A stretch of DNA of 64,000 nucleotides from Streptomyces chartreusis. Lineage in GTDB: Bacteria; Actinomycetota; Actinomycetes; Streptomycetales; Streptomycetaceae. Positions 16,420-25,272 of the stretch are shown piece by piece. The translations under genes and the position numbers were made by a program. The DNA is taken from the NCBI RefSeq assembly GCF_008704715.1, contig NZ_CP023689.1, forward strand, positions 8,618,001-8,682,000, given 5' to 3'. The notes under the pieces are model-generated. The model was not told where the DNA came from. It saw only the letters and a program-made list of their open reading frames with translations, and ran no database searches. Position 1 is the first letter of the stretch; each line of letters begins with the position of its first letter.

Positions 16420-19242
16420 TCAGGGGGCGTACGTGGCCTGCTGGGCCGTACGGATGACCGTCTGCCCGTCGCCCTGGCCGAGCAGGCCCGCGCTCACCCA
16501 GGCGTTCACCGTGGACCGCACCCGTGCGACCAGCGCGCCCTTCCCGGTGAAGGGGGCCCCGGCCCAGATCTCGTCCAGCAGGGTGGTGCCGTCGGGCTTA
16601 GCGGGGTTGGTGATGCCGGAGTCGGAGTTGCCGAGGATCACCCGGGGTTCGGAACGCCGGAAGTAGGCGTGGGTGGGGTCCTCCGTGCCCTCGAAGAAGG
16701 GGGCGAACTCGGTGCCGCCGAGGGTGAAGTGGAGTGGTTTGCCGGCGATCGGGGTGAGCGAGGGCAGCAGGTCGCCGGAGAGACCGGCGTTGCGGTAGAG
16801 GCCCAACTGGAGATAGCTGGTCGCGGAGTTGCGGCCGACGAGGTTGATCGGGCCGTAGAAGAGCGATTGCAGGGACCGGTCGTCGAGGGCCTTCTCGACT
16901 CGGAGGCGGAACGGCATGGAGATCCTCACCGTGTCGCCGCTCCGCCAGGTCCGGGACACCGTGAAGTAGCTCCCCGGCACCGGAGTGCCGCTCACTGCAC
17001 TGCCGTTGACGGTCACCCGGAATCCGGCGGTCGCCCACGACGGCACCCGCAGCCGCAGGGCGAAGGCCGAGCCGGCGCCTCCGAAGGTGAGCGTGGTGCC
17101 CTGCTCGCGCGGGAAGGACGTGGTCTGAATGACCGTCACACTCTTTTCGTCCCAGCTCAGTTGGGACGGGCTGTACAGGTTGACGTACAGGGCACTGCCG
17201 TCGGCGGCCTTGAAGTACACCGAGTCCTGGTACTTGGTGGCGCTCTCCATGCCCGTGCCCTCGCAGCAGGTCGTGCCCTGCTTGGGCGTGTAGTCGCGCA
17301 CATGCCCCGGCGTGAGCCCGATGAAGTACGTGACGAGCGGCTTCTCGGCGTCGGCCTTGTCCTGCTTGGAGCCGAGGACCTGGTTGTACAGGGCCCGCTC
17401 GTAGTAGTCCATGTATTGCGGCCGCTGCTCGTGGAAGAACAGGGTCCGGCTCAGCTTCAGCATGTTGTACGCGCAGCACGTCTCCGCGTCGGTGTCGCTG
17501 ATCGTGCCCGCGATCACGCCGCGCGCCTTCCAGAACTCGGCGGTGCTGGTGCCGCCGATGCCGTACATGCGGTGCGGCACGACCATGCCCCAGAAGTTGC
17601 GGGCGGCGTCGAGATAGCGGGCCTCGCCGGTCGCGTCGTACAACCGCAGGTACCCGGTGAAGATCGGTATGTGCTGGTTGGCGTGCAGCCCGTCGAGGAT
17701 GTCGGTGCCGGTGGCGCAGTTGTCGATGAGCCGGTCGAGGTCGAACAGCCGGGCCAGCGCGAGGTGTTCGGCCTTGCGGGTGATCGAGTGCAGATCGCAG
17801 ACCGCCTCCACGATCCCGCCGAACTCACCGCTGGAGAACAGCCCCCACATGCGCTGGAGCGTGGCCTCGGGCAGCTTGGACAGGCGTGAGTACATCCAGT
17901 CGCACATGCCGGACGCGAGATCGAGGGCCCGGGTGTCCCCGGTGGCGAGGTAGGCGTCCAGCACACCCCGGAGGATCTTGTGCGCGGTGTAGTACGGCGC
18001 CCACACCTTGGTGTAGTCGCTGGTGGTCCTCGACTCCAGGTCGATGAACTGCGTCTCCGGATACGCCGCCAGGAACCCGGGGTGGCTGGGCCCGCCCCAG
18101 GTCCGGCGCAGGGTGGCGGCCAGGCCGCGTCCGGAGGCGTCGGCGAACGTCCCGCCCGAGGTCTCGTCGAAGGCGTACGACGCCAGGTCGCCGCGCGCGG
18201 CGGACACATCTGCCGCCCGCGCGCCCTGCAACTCGGTGATCTCGGCGGCGCTCAGGGCGCGCGACCAGATGTTGAACTCGTCGTAGGCGCCCGCGAAGAC
18301 GGGGTCGGCGGCGAAGTTGGAGCGGCCGAGCCAGTTGTTGGCGAGGGTGCCGAGCGCGGCCGGGGTGAGGGTCATCGCCGTGTTCCGGGCCACGGCGGAG
18401 CCGTTGACGTACAGCGTTCCGGTGCCGCCGCCGATGGTGACGGCGAGGTGGCTCCACCGGCCGAGCGGCAGCGCGGCGGTGCCGTCGAGGCCCTGCTCAC
18501 CGCCGGGCCCGCTGCTCGTGACGGCGAAGCGCGGCACACCGTTCGCGTTGCGGGCGGCCAGGTACAGGTAGCGGGTGTCGTTGTCGCCGAAGTCGAAGAC
18601 CCGCGCCCAGTTCGCGTCGTGCGCGGGCTTCACCCAGGCGGACAGGGTGATCGCCGGGGCGCCTCCGAGTACGGCGGCGGGGAGGTCGACGTACCGGTAG
18701 GAGCCGCGGACGTTCTCGGCGGCCGTGCCGAACCTGCCGGCGACGCTCAGCACGGCCGGGTCCCCGCGCAGCGCGGCCCGTACCTCGGTCAGCGCCCCGA
18801 TCATGGTGCCGATCCGGTCCGTGAACACCTGCTCGCCCGTACCGGCGTACGCCTGCGCCAGCATGGTCAGGAAGTGCCCGGTGTAGTGCCCGCGCAGATT
18901 GCCATTGGCCTCGCCGTCCAGCCCCTCCCAGCCGCCGGGCGCGACGGCGCCGCCCGTCGCGAGGCCGGCGTTGGCCCGGAACACCTGGAGCAGCCGGTTC
19001 ACGTCGTAGCCCCGGGCGTGATCGAGCATCAACTGCCGCTTGTCGGCGAAGAGTCCGGGCCGCAGGGCCACGTCGTCCAGGGCGAACGGCTGCACGGACC
19101 AGGCGGTCGGGACGGCGGTCACGGCCTGCGCCTCCTGAACGGCGGCCGCTGCCCGGCCGGTTGCCGTGTGGCTGATCGCGGGGGCCGCCGCGGTGAGCGC
19201 GGCGGCCCGGAGAAGGAATCTTCTGGAGAGGGGCGGTGCCAT
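16420..19242 (-). CDS. Secreted GH127 beta-L-arabinofuranosidase-like protein with LamG insertion
   Basis: A 940-residue exported enzyme. The start SRRFLLRAAALTAAAP is a Tat-type signal peptide. GH127 sequence appears at residues about 45-130 (FADKRQLMLDHARGYDVNRL, HYTGHFLTMLAQAY), is interrupted by a LamG/concanavalin-like domain at about 165-335 (ITLSAWVKPAHDANWARVFDFG), then continues to the end. The zinc-cysteine centre known from Bifidobacterium HypBA1 is conserved: Glu587-x-Cys589 (ETCCAYNML) and Cys659-Cys660 (TTCCEGTGME). It probably removes beta-L-arabinofuranose from plant or other glycans. GGAGG precedes ATG 19242, and an inverted repeat lies just upstream. Confidence 0.85.
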   Translation of the reverse strand: MAPPLSRRFLLRAAALTAAAPAISHTATGRAAAAVQEAQAVTAVPTAWSVQPFALDDVALRPGLFADKRQLMLDHARGYDVNRLLQVFRANAGLATGGAVAPGGWEGLDGEANGNLRGHYTGHFLTMLAQAYAGTGEQVFTDRIGTMIGALTEVRAALRGDPAVLSVAGRFGTAAENVRGSYRYVDLPAAVLGGAPAITLSAWVKPAHDANWARVFDFGDNDTRYLYLAARNANGVPRFAVTSSGPGGEQGLDGTAALPLGRWSHLAVTIGGGTGTLYVNGSAVARNTAMTLTPAALGTLANNWLGRSNFAADPVFAGAYDEFNIWSRALSAAEITELQGARAADVSAARGDLASYAFDETSGGTFADASGRGLAATLRRTWGGPSHPGFLAAYPETQFIDLESRTTSDYTKVWAPYYTAHKILRGVLDAYLATGDTRALDLASGMCDWMYSRLSKLPEATLQRMWGLFSSGEFGGIVEAVCDLHSITRKAEHLALARLFDLDRLIDNCATGTDILDGLHANQHIPIFTGYLRLYDATGEARYLDAARNFWGMVVPHRMYGIGGTSTAEFWKARGVIAGTISDTDAETCCAYNMLKLSRTLFFHEQRPQYMDYYERALYNQVLGSKQDKADAEKPLVTYFIGLTPGHVRDYTPKQGTTCCEGTGMESATKYQDSVYFKAADGSALYVNLYSPSQLSWDEKSVTVIQTTSFPREQGTTLTFGGAGSAFALRLRVPSWATAGFRVTVNGSAVSGTPVPGSYFTVSRTWRSGDTVRISMPFRLRVEKALDDRSLQSLFYGPINLVGRNSATSYLQLGLYRNAGLSGDLLPSLTPIAGKPLHFTLGGTEFAPFFEGTEDPTHAYFRRSEPRVILGNSDSGITNPAKPDGTTLLDEIWAGAPFTGKGALVARVRSTVNAWVSAGLLGQGDGQTVIRTAQQATYAP

Positions 19243-19268
19243 GGGTGCTCCTCCACGCAGGGATCGCT

Positions 19269-19288
19269 CTGTTCGTAATCACGAACAG
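19269..19288. promoter_or_regulatory. Perfect inverted repeat before GH127 gene
   Basis: CTGTTCGT-AATC-ACGAACAG is a perfect repeat with 8-bp arms and a 4-bp spacer, 27 bases before the start codon. It is probably the operator of a sugar-responsive repressor encoded elsewhere. The half-site order is opposite to the SOS box (CGAAC...GTTCG). Confidence 0.55.
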
Positions 19289-19429
19289 TGTGCGAATGGT
19301 CGACCAGACGTTATGCGTGGGGTGAGGAGGCGTCAACGGTGCCGACGTGATTGGCACTCGGGCACCGGACCGGTGCGATGAACTCGGCCACCGCACCGGC
19401 GAGATGAAGGGGGCGGAGGTCCGGACCGC

Positions 19430-20884
19430 CTAGTGATCGTGGGTCAGGACGAAGTCCAGCGCCGCGCTCACGTTCACCAGGCCCGCTCCGGTGGCCTCGT
19501 CCGGGCCCCGGCGGGCCGGGATGTCGAAGGCGTTCTTGCCGGTGGTGACATCGGTGGCGGTCATGGCCAGCGCTTCGGCGACCTGATCCGGCCGCAGCCC
19601 GGGCCGCGCCTCGAGGAGCAGTGCCGCAGCTCCCGCGATCTGCGGTGCCGCCGCAGACGAGCCGGAGAACAGCGCCCAGCCGTCGTCGACCGCCGTCCCG
19701 TCGCCCTCCGCGCTCTCGTCGACGTCGATCGAGCAGCCCGGCGGGATCGGCAGCATCAGGTACTGGGCCAGCGGCGCCAGCCCGACGAGCCCGGAGACCG
19801 TGGGGACGACGACACCGGCGAACCAGGGGCTGGCGTAGCCGCTGGTGTAGTCCGACGCGCGCAGCCTGCCCTGCGGATCGGAGAACACCCCGCCGGCCGA
19901 CAGCACCCCGGGCACCTGCGGCTCGATCGAGAAGTGACCGTTGCCCGCGGCGAACACGACGACGATGCCCTGTTCCACCGCGTCCAGGATCTCCAGCGCC
20001 CACACCCGGTCGGTCTGCGCCAGCGGTCCGTCCTCCGGGAAACCGACCTGCCCGCCCCAGGAGTTGGTCAGGACCTGTGGCTGCTCCGCCTTCGCCCGCA
20101 TGAAGCCCGCCGTGGCGGCGGTGAGCCTGCCGTTGGGGCCGCTCGCCCGGTACGGGAGCAGACGGGCGCCCGGCGCCACGGCGAAGATGTTCGCCGACTC
20201 GCCCGTGCCGTGCCCCACCGGGTCCTCGTCGGGACGGGTCCCCGGGGCGACCGACACGGTCGGGGTGACGTCGTAGCCGTGCGTCGTGAAGTAGGCGTGC
20301 GGCGCCTGCCCCGTGTCCACCATGGCGACCCGTACGCCACGTCCCACGTGCCCCCGTTCGTGCGCGGGCGTCGCGTTGAGGAGCCGGGACACGTCGTCGG
20401 GCAGCGTGAGATGGAAGCTCGCGACCAGGGGAGGCCGTGCCGTGGCCGGGAGCAGGCGCATCGGCACGCGCGGCTCCTCCAGCGCCACGGCCTCGATGCT
20501 CGGTTCACCGGGTGCGGTCCCGATGCCGAGGGCGCTCGGCTGGCGGTCGCCGACGATGTCGAGATGCGTCACGGCACGCCGCCGGCCCATCTCGACCCGC
20601 TGCTCGACCTCGTAGCTCACGATCCGGCCGGTGGTCAGCTGCTCGAACGCCGCCGGTGTCCCGGCCACGGCGAAGCCCAGCATGCTCTCGGCCGTCACGG
20701 TCAGACCGGCCTGCCGGGCGTGCTCCTCGGCCTGTTGCCTGACGTCCGGCTCGGCGTGGAACGGCAGTGCGGACGTGGGGCTGGCCGCCTCGGTCATCGG
20801 TACCCCGCCCTGCGACCGCGCCGACACATAGCCGTACACGGTGTCCGGGACGTTCTGCTCGTAACTGGGGGTTCTCGTGGTCAT
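19430..20884 (-). CDS. S8 family serine peptidase (subtilase) without signal peptide
   Basis: A 484-residue subtilisin-like protease. The triad is visible as VAMVDTG (Asp), DPVGHGTGESANIF (His) and LFSGSSAAAPQIAG (Ser), with AAGNG carrying the oxyanion Asn. The first 180 residues precede the catalytic domain, and AEEHARQAGLTVTAESMLGF within them resembles an I9-like propeptide. No Sec or Tat signal is seen, so it is cytosolic or leaves by another route. ATG 20884 is preceded by CCGGAGGGACCC; an in-frame start at 20917 is less likely. It stands alone between the GH127 and HAD genes. The substrate is unknown. Confidence 0.85.
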   Translation of the reverse strand: MTTRTPSYEQNVPDTVYGYVSARSQGGVPMTEAASPTSALPFHAEPDVRQQAEEHARQAGLTVTAESMLGFAVAGTPAAFEQLTTGRIVSYEVEQRVEMGRRRAVTHLDIVGDRQPSALGIGTAPGEPSIEAVALEEPRVPMRLLPATARPPLVASFHLTLPDDVSRLLNATPAHERGHVGRGVRVAMVDTGQAPHAYFTTHGYDVTPTVSVAPGTRPDEDPVGHGTGESANIFAVAPGARLLPYRASGPNGRLTAATAGFMRAKAEQPQVLTNSWGGQVGFPEDGPLAQTDRVWALEILDAVEQGIVVVFAAGNGHFSIEPQVPGVLSAGGVFSDPQGRLRASDYTSGYASPWFAGVVVPTVSGLVGLAPLAQYLMLPIPPGCSIDVDESAEGDGTAVDDGWALFSGSSAAAPQIAGAAALLLEARPGLRPDQVAEALAMTATDVTTGKNAFDIPARRGPDEATGAGLVNVSAALDFVLTHDH

Positions 20885-21060
20885 GGGTCCCTCCGGAAGG
20901 TGGGCGCCCGGACACACATGTCACGGCAGCTGGTCACGCGCGCCGAGCGCGCCTGCCTCTCAATCGTCCCATCGGTGGCCAAATGTGGCAAAAGGTGCTA
21001 CAGGACAGCCCAGTTGGAGGGAGTCCCCCGGGCTCCGTCGCCCGGCGGACGACGCGGCGG

Positions 21061-21756
21061 TCAGGCGGAGTTCGCCGCCCGCACGAGCCAGTCGTACGCC
21101 GCCCGTGCCGTGAACTCCGCCTGTCCGCCCCGCACCAGCAGCCCGGCGGTCGCGAACTCCGGTGCGTCCGCCTGCGCGGCCACATACGGGACCGCGATGC
21201 ACCGCATGCCGGCCGCGTGCGCCGCGGCGGCACCCGGGGCCGCGTCCTCCACGACCACACAGTCGGCGGGATCGGCACCCAGCCGGGCGGCCGCCTCCAG
21301 GAAGACGTCGGGGGCGGGCTTGCCGTGGGCGACCTCGTCGGCCGAGACGACCGTGCGCAACTGCCCGTCCAGGCCCGTGCCGGCCAGGATCGACGTGATG
21401 GCCTCGAACGACGAACCCGAGGCCACGGCCATCGGGACCGCCTCGGTCGCGAGCAGCTCCACGAACTTGCGCATCTCCGGGTACGCGCGCGTGGCGGTGC
21501 GTGCGAGCTCCAGATAGCGGCGGTTCTTCGCGGCGAGGAGCTCCTCGACGGAGGCGCGCAGGCCGTACTCCCGCTTCCAGAGCGTGACCGTCTCCAGGGT
21601 GCTGATCCCGACGTAGCGCTCGTGGTCGGCCCACGTGAAGTCGGGCACCCCGTGCTCGGCCAGGACCTGACGGCCCGCCTCGAAGTAGTTGGGCTCGCTG
21701 TCCACGAGGGTTCCGTCGAGATCGAAGACGACCGACATGCCGCTGAGTCCGCTCAT
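21061..21756 (-). CDS. HAD-IA family hydrolase (beta-phosphoglucomutase-like)
   Basis: A 231-residue cytosolic phosphatase or phosphomutase. HAD motif I is VVFDLDGTLVDSEPNYFE with the nucleophile and acid aspartates, motif II Ser/Thr lies in AVASGSS, motif III Lys in AHGKPAPDVFLEAAARLG and motif IV in VVVEDAAPGAAAAHAAGM. The pattern fits the CbbY/beta-phosphoglucomutase group. The natural substrate cannot be set. ATG 21756 (MSGLSGMSVVF) is preferred to an upstream start. It lies 19 bases behind the Lrp regulator gene on the same strand, so the two are probably co-transcribed. Confidence 0.88.
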   Translation of the reverse strand: MSGLSGMSVVFDLDGTLVDSEPNYFEAGRQVLAEHGVPDFTWADHERYVGISTLETVTLWKREYGLRASVEELLAAKNRRYLELARTATRAYPEMRKFVELLATEAVPMAVASGSSFEAITSILAGTGLDGQLRTVVSADEVAHGKPAPDVFLEAAARLGADPADCVVVEDAAPGAAAAHAAGMRCIAVPYVAAQADAPEFATAGLLVRGGQAEFTARAAYDWLVRAANSA

Positions 21757-21775
21757 GGGCCCAGCATGCCAAAGG

Positions 21776-22255
21776 TCATTTCCGCGCCGCCGACCGCCCG
21801 ATCGACTCCACCAGCGGCAGCAGCCGCTGGGGGACGCGCTCACGCAGGGCCACCTCGGAGCGGGTGCGGACCACGCCGGGCAGGCTGATCAGCTTCTGGA
21901 TCACGTCCTCCAGGTGGGCGTTGTCGCGGGCCACCACCCGGGTCAGCAGATCCCCGCCGCCCGTGATCGAGAACGCCTCGACGATCTCCGGCACGGCGGC
22001 GAGCGCGTCGCCGACGTCGTCGAGATGGCCCTGCGTGACCTCGATGTGCACGAACGCCAGCACCGGATGGCCGAGCGCGGCCGGCGAGAGCGTCGGCCCC
22101 GTGCCGGTGATCACGCCGTCCCGCTCCAGCCGGTCGAGCCGGGCCTGGAGCGTGCCGCGGGCGACGCCGAGGATGCGGGCGTACTCACGCACGCTGGTGC
22201 GCGGCTGCTCCAGCAGCAGACGCAAAATGCGGGTGTCGAGCTCGTCCACGGTCAT
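21776..22255 (-). CDS. Lrp/AsnC family transcriptional regulator
   Basis: A 159-residue regulator with an N-terminal winged HTH (LDTRILRLLLEQPRTSVREY, GVARGTLQARLDRLERDGVI) and a C-terminal RAM-like ligand domain (VEAFSITGGGDLLTRVVARD, SLPGVVRTRSEVAL). Members sense amino acids or related metabolites and often control a divergent transporter. Here a FUSC transporter gene diverges from it, with an imperfect palindrome at 22322-22336 between them. It leads a probable two-gene operon with the HAD hydrolase. Confidence 0.9.
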   Translation of the reverse strand: MTVDELDTRILRLLLEQPRTSVREYARILGVARGTLQARLDRLERDGVITGTGPTLSPAALGHPVLAFVHIEVTQGHLDDVGDALAAVPEIVEAFSITGGGDLLTRVVARDNAHLEDVIQKLISLPGVVRTRSEVALRERVPQRLLPLVESIGRSAARK

Positions 22256-22321
22256 GATGTCCCGGCCCTCCAGGCATGTGGTCCGTTGGCCCGCTGATGG
22301 ACGTGCCGGGACCGATATTTC

Positions 22322-22336
22322 TGTACCAATGGCACA
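22322..22336. promoter_or_regulatory. Candidate Lrp-type operator
   Basis: TGTACC-AAT-GGCACA (one mismatch between the arms) lies between the divergent Lrp gene and FUSC transporter gene, where an autoregulatory Lrp site is expected. Confidence 0.35.
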
Positions 22337-22394
22337 GCATAGGGGACGTCACTTGAGCCAGTCTCCGCATGGATGCTGCAATGGACCGGTCGAT

Positions 22395-22423
22395 GGCGCT
22401 GCGGATCCCCGCGGCGCCTTTTT
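22395..22423 (+). terminator. Attenuator-like hairpin with T-tract in FUSC leader
   Basis: GGCGCTGCGG (22395-22404) pairs with CCGCGGCGCC (22409-22418) with one T-G wobble and a four-base loop, followed directly by TTTTT. It sits 28 bases before the FUSC start rather than behind a gene, so it may end transcription early and be regulated. Confidence 0.55.
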
Positions 22424-22450
22424 CATGCAGGTGCGAAGGGGCGGTACTCA

Positions 22451-23947
22451 GTGCTGAAGAGGGTGTTCGCGGCGCCGGACCCGGGGCGTGCGCGGCTGCG
22501 CTTCGCCGTGCGGGCCGTCCTCGGCATCGGGCTCGCGGTCGTCGTCTGCGGCCTGGCCGGACATTCCCTCGTCGGCGCCGTCACCGGCGGCCTCGCCGCG
22601 CTCCTCGCCCTGTTCACCGTCACCGACGCCACGGTCCGCGGGCAGGCGGTCACCACCGCGCTGCTGCCGCTCGTCGGCCTGCCCGTCCTCGCGGCGGCGG
22701 CCGAGCTGCACGACCACCCCGTCGCCCGCGACCTCACCTTCCTCGCCGTCGTCGGCGCCGGCGTCTACGCCCGCCGCTGGGGGCCGCGCGGACACAGCCT
22801 CGGCGTGTTCGCGTTCATGACCTTCTTCGTCGCGCAGTTCCTGCACGCCACCCCCGGGCAACTGCCCGAGCTCTACGCCGCCGTCCTGCTGTCCCTGCTC
22901 ACCGCGGCCGCGGTGCGGTTTGGGCTGTGGTGCTACGAGCGCCGTATGCCCCCGGCGCCCGTACCCGCACCGCCGGGCGGCGGCGGACTGGCCCGCGTCA
23001 CCACGCGCCAGGCGATCCAGGCCACCGCGGGCGCGGGCTTCGCCCTGGTCGTGGGACAGCTGGTGTCCGGGCAGCGCTGGTACTGGGCGGTCGGCGCCAC
23101 CTGGTGGATCTTCGTCAACACCACCTCGCGCGGCGAGACCCTGGTCCGCGGTTTCCGCCGGGTCCTCGGCACGGTGATCGGCATCGGCCTCGGCCTGCTC
23201 GTCGCCGTCCCGCTGCACGGGGCGCCGGTCCCCACGGCCGCGCTGCTCGCCGTCTGCGTCTTCGGCATCTTCTACACGGCAGCCGTCTCCTACACCTGGA
23301 TGATGCTCAGCGTCACCCTGCTCGCCGAGCTCCTCTACGGCCTCCTCGGGGTCCTGGAGCCCGGCCTGCTGGCGCTGCGGCTCGCCGAGACCGGCGTCGG
23401 TGCGATCGGTGCCGTACTGGCCGTGCTGTTCGTGCTGCCCGTCACCACGCACGCCATCACCGACGCCTGGGTCCAGCGCGCCCTGCGCTGCGTCCACGCG
23501 GCCACCGCCGAGGCCGCGGCGCGCCTCGCCGGTGACGAGAGCGCCGACCCGGCGTCCCGGCTCGCCGAACTGGAACAGCTGCTGGGCCGCGTACGGCTCT
23601 CGCTGGCCCCGCTCGTGCACCCGCTGAACCCGATGCCGGCCCGCAAGCGGCGCGCCCGGCGGGTGCTGGCCCTGCTCGACGACTGCGCCCGGGAGATCCG
23701 CGGCCTGGCCGCCGTCGCCGCCGACCCCGTGGCCTCGCACGACGCCCGGCTGGCCGCCGCGTGCTGGCGGGTCGAGGCCGCGGTGGAGGCGCTGACCGGC
23801 GGTACGGACCTCGGGGTTCCGGCGGACCGGCCGGCGGCCGCGGAGCCTGCGCTGGCGCATCTGCACGGTCTGGAGCGGGCCCTGGTCGAACTTGCGCAGC
23901 CCTTGCGGGCGCCGTCGGGTTCTCCGCTGGTCGCTCCGCGGGTTTAG
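22451..23947 (+). CDS. FUSC family inner-membrane transporter-like protein
   Basis: About 498 residues with repeated hydrophobic segments in two halves (for example VLGIGLAVVVCGLAGHSLVG and ALLAVCVFGIFYTAAV), the arrangement of aromatic-acid exporter / FUSC proteins. Its C-terminal 130 residues are hydrophilic and probably cytosolic. GTG 22451 is chosen because GAAGGGG stands 9 bases before it and VLKRVFAAPDPGRARLRFAV is the typical start of this family. Transcription is divergent from an Lrp regulator, and an attenuator-like hairpin lies in the leader. Likely role: export of an aromatic or amphipathic small molecule; not proven by sequence. Confidence 0.8.
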   Translation: MLKRVFAAPDPGRARLRFAVRAVLGIGLAVVVCGLAGHSLVGAVTGGLAALLALFTVTDATVRGQAVTTALLPLVGLPVLAAAAELHDHPVARDLTFLAVVGAGVYARRWGPRGHSLGVFAFMTFFVAQFLHATPGQLPELYAAVLLSLLTAAAVRFGLWCYERRMPPAPVPAPPGGGGLARVTTRQAIQATAGAGFALVVGQLVSGQRWYWAVGATWWIFVNTTSRGETLVRGFRRVLGTVIGIGLGLLVAVPLHGAPVPTAALLAVCVFGIFYTAAVSYTWMMLSVTLLAELLYGLLGVLEPGLLALRLAETGVGAIGAVLAVLFVLPVTTHAITDAWVQRALRCVHAATAEAAARLAGDESADPASRLAELEQLLGRVRLSLAPLVHPLNPMPARKRRARRVLALLDDCAREIRGLAAVAADPVASHDARLAAACWRVEAAVEALTGGTDLGVPADRPAAAEPALAHLHGLERALVELAQPLRAPSGSPLVAPRV

Positions 23948-24029
23948 CCGGATTCGGTGGGCGTGCGTGCGTCTGGGGGTGTGTCGTGGGCGGTAGGGCG
24001 GTCGCGTGTCCGCGGGTGCGTCGTGGCTG

Positions 24030-24061
24030 GTCGCGCAGTTCCCCGCGCCCCTTGGGGGCGC
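24030..24061 (+). repeat. Dispersed 22-bp repeat, copy 2, with terminator-like hairpin
   Basis: Bases 24030-24051 are identical to 71-92. Here GCGCCCC (24045-24051) pairs with GGGGCGC (24055-24061) around a three-base loop about 100 bases after the FUSC stop, so this copy may serve as that gene's terminator. Confidence 0.55.
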
Positions 24062-24155
24062 TGACCTGACCGGCGCTGCCCCGAGCTTGGTCTAGACCGA
24101 TGGTGATCCGCTGCTACCGTCGGGCCGGACGGCACTCGACCGGAAGGGGACTGCG

Positions 24156-25205
24156 GTGGCAGACGTCGGCAGGCGGGGCAGGCGGGCCTACATCGGGTCC
24201 TTCACGGCGGCCGGAGGCCATGGCATCACCACGGCTTCCGTGGCCGCGGACAACGGCGCGCTGACCGTCCAGAGCGGGGTGCGTGACGTGCCCGACCCCG
24301 CGTACCTGGCCCTGTCGCCCGCCGGCGACACGCTCTACGCGGCCAGCGAGACGGCCGACGGCACGGTGGTCGCGTACCGGGTGACCGGCGCCAAGCCCGA
24401 GCTCCTCGGCTCGCCGGTCCCGGTGGCCGGCAGCGGCCCCACGCACCTCAGCCTCTTCGACGGTCACGTCCTGACCGCCAACTACGGCTCCGGCAGCGTC
24501 ACCGCCGTGCCCGTCCGCGCCGACGGCACCCTCGCGGACACCCCGCCCATCGTGCTGCGGCACACCGGCTCCGGCCCCCACACGCCGCGCCAGCAGGCAC
24601 CGCACGCCCACCAGGTGCAGCCCGACCCGAGCGGCCGCTGGGCCGTCAGCGTCGACCTCGGCACCGACTCGGTGCGGGTGTGCACCCTCACCGACGGCAC
24701 GCTCGAAGTGCACCGGGAGATCGCCCTGCGCCCCGGTTCCGGCCCGCGCCACCTGGCCTTCCACCCGCACGGCCGGTACGCCTACGTCGTCAACGAACTC
24801 ACCCCGACCGTCACCGTCTGCCACTGGGACGCCGACGACGGCACTCTGAAGCCGCTCACGGAGGTGCCGGTGCTGCCCGGCGCCCCGACCGGCGACGCCT
24901 ACCCGTCGGGGATCGTCGCCTCGCCCGACGGCCGCTTCGTGTGGACCGCCACCCGCGGCGAGGACGTGCTGTCCACGTTCGCCGTCGAGGACGAGGACCT
25001 GCGGCTGGTCGGCACGGTGCCCTGCGCCGGGCACTGGCCGCGCGCGCTGACCGAGGCCGACGGTTTCCTGTACGTCGCGAACGAGCGCTCCGGCGACGTG
25101 TCCTGGTTCGTCCTGGACCCCGACCGGGGCCTCCCGCGCCACGAGGGCTCCATCGAGGTGCCCGCGGCATCCTGCGTGGTCCTCGGACCCGGCCCCGCAG
25201 TCTGA
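24156..25205 (+). CDS. Lactonase family (seven-bladed beta-propeller) protein
   Basis: A 349-residue protein related to 6-phosphogluconolactonase (YbhE-type) propellers: YIGSFTAAGGHGITTASV at the start, LTANYGSGSVTAVPV, HAHQVQPDPSGRWAVSVDLG, HLAFHPHGRYAYVVNELTPT and ANERSGDVSWFVLDP near the end. The HAHQV and HPHGRYAYV repeats place one blade after another. It has no signal peptide. The enzyme would hydrolyse a sugar lactone, but many members are of unproven activity. GTG 24156 has GGAAGGGGA before it. A near-perfect hairpin follows. Confidence 0.85.
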   Translation: MADVGRRGRRAYIGSFTAAGGHGITTASVAADNGALTVQSGVRDVPDPAYLALSPAGDTLYAASETADGTVVAYRVTGAKPELLGSPVPVAGSGPTHLSLFDGHVLTANYGSGSVTAVPVRADGTLADTPPIVLRHTGSGPHTPRQQAPHAHQVQPDPSGRWAVSVDLGTDSVRVCTLTDGTLEVHREIALRPGSGPRHLAFHPHGRYAYVVNELTPTVTVCHWDADDGTLKPLTEVPVLPGAPTGDAYPSGIVASPDGRFVWTATRGEDVLSTFAVEDEDLRLVGTVPCAGHWPRALTEADGFLYVANERSGDVSWFVLDPDRGLPRHEGSIEVPAASCVVLGPGPAV

Positions 25206-25209
25206 CCGG

Positions 25210-25253
25210 ACGCCGAAGGGCCCGTCCCCGGTGCGGGGCGGGCCCTTCGGCGT
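25210..25253. terminator. Strong bidirectional terminator
   Basis: ACGCCGAAGGGCCCG (25210-25224) pairs perfectly with CGGGCCCTTCGGCGT (25239-25253), with CCCC/GGGG in the loop. It stands between the convergent lactonase and CbiX-like genes. Confidence 0.85.
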
Positions 25254-25272
25254 TACGGCTGTGACGTGCGCG

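Noticed and set aside
19269..19288. LexA/SOS box
   Set aside because: The half-sites are GTTCG...CGAAC, the reverse order of the SOS consensus CGAAC...GTTCG.
19433..21517. 694-residue plus-strand frame opposite the subtilase
   Set aside because: Shadow of the subtilase and HAD genes; composition is typical of antisense high-GC frames.
22448..23866. 472-residue minus-strand frame opposite the FUSC gene
   Set aside because: No membrane or domain pattern, whereas the plus-strand gene has clear helices.
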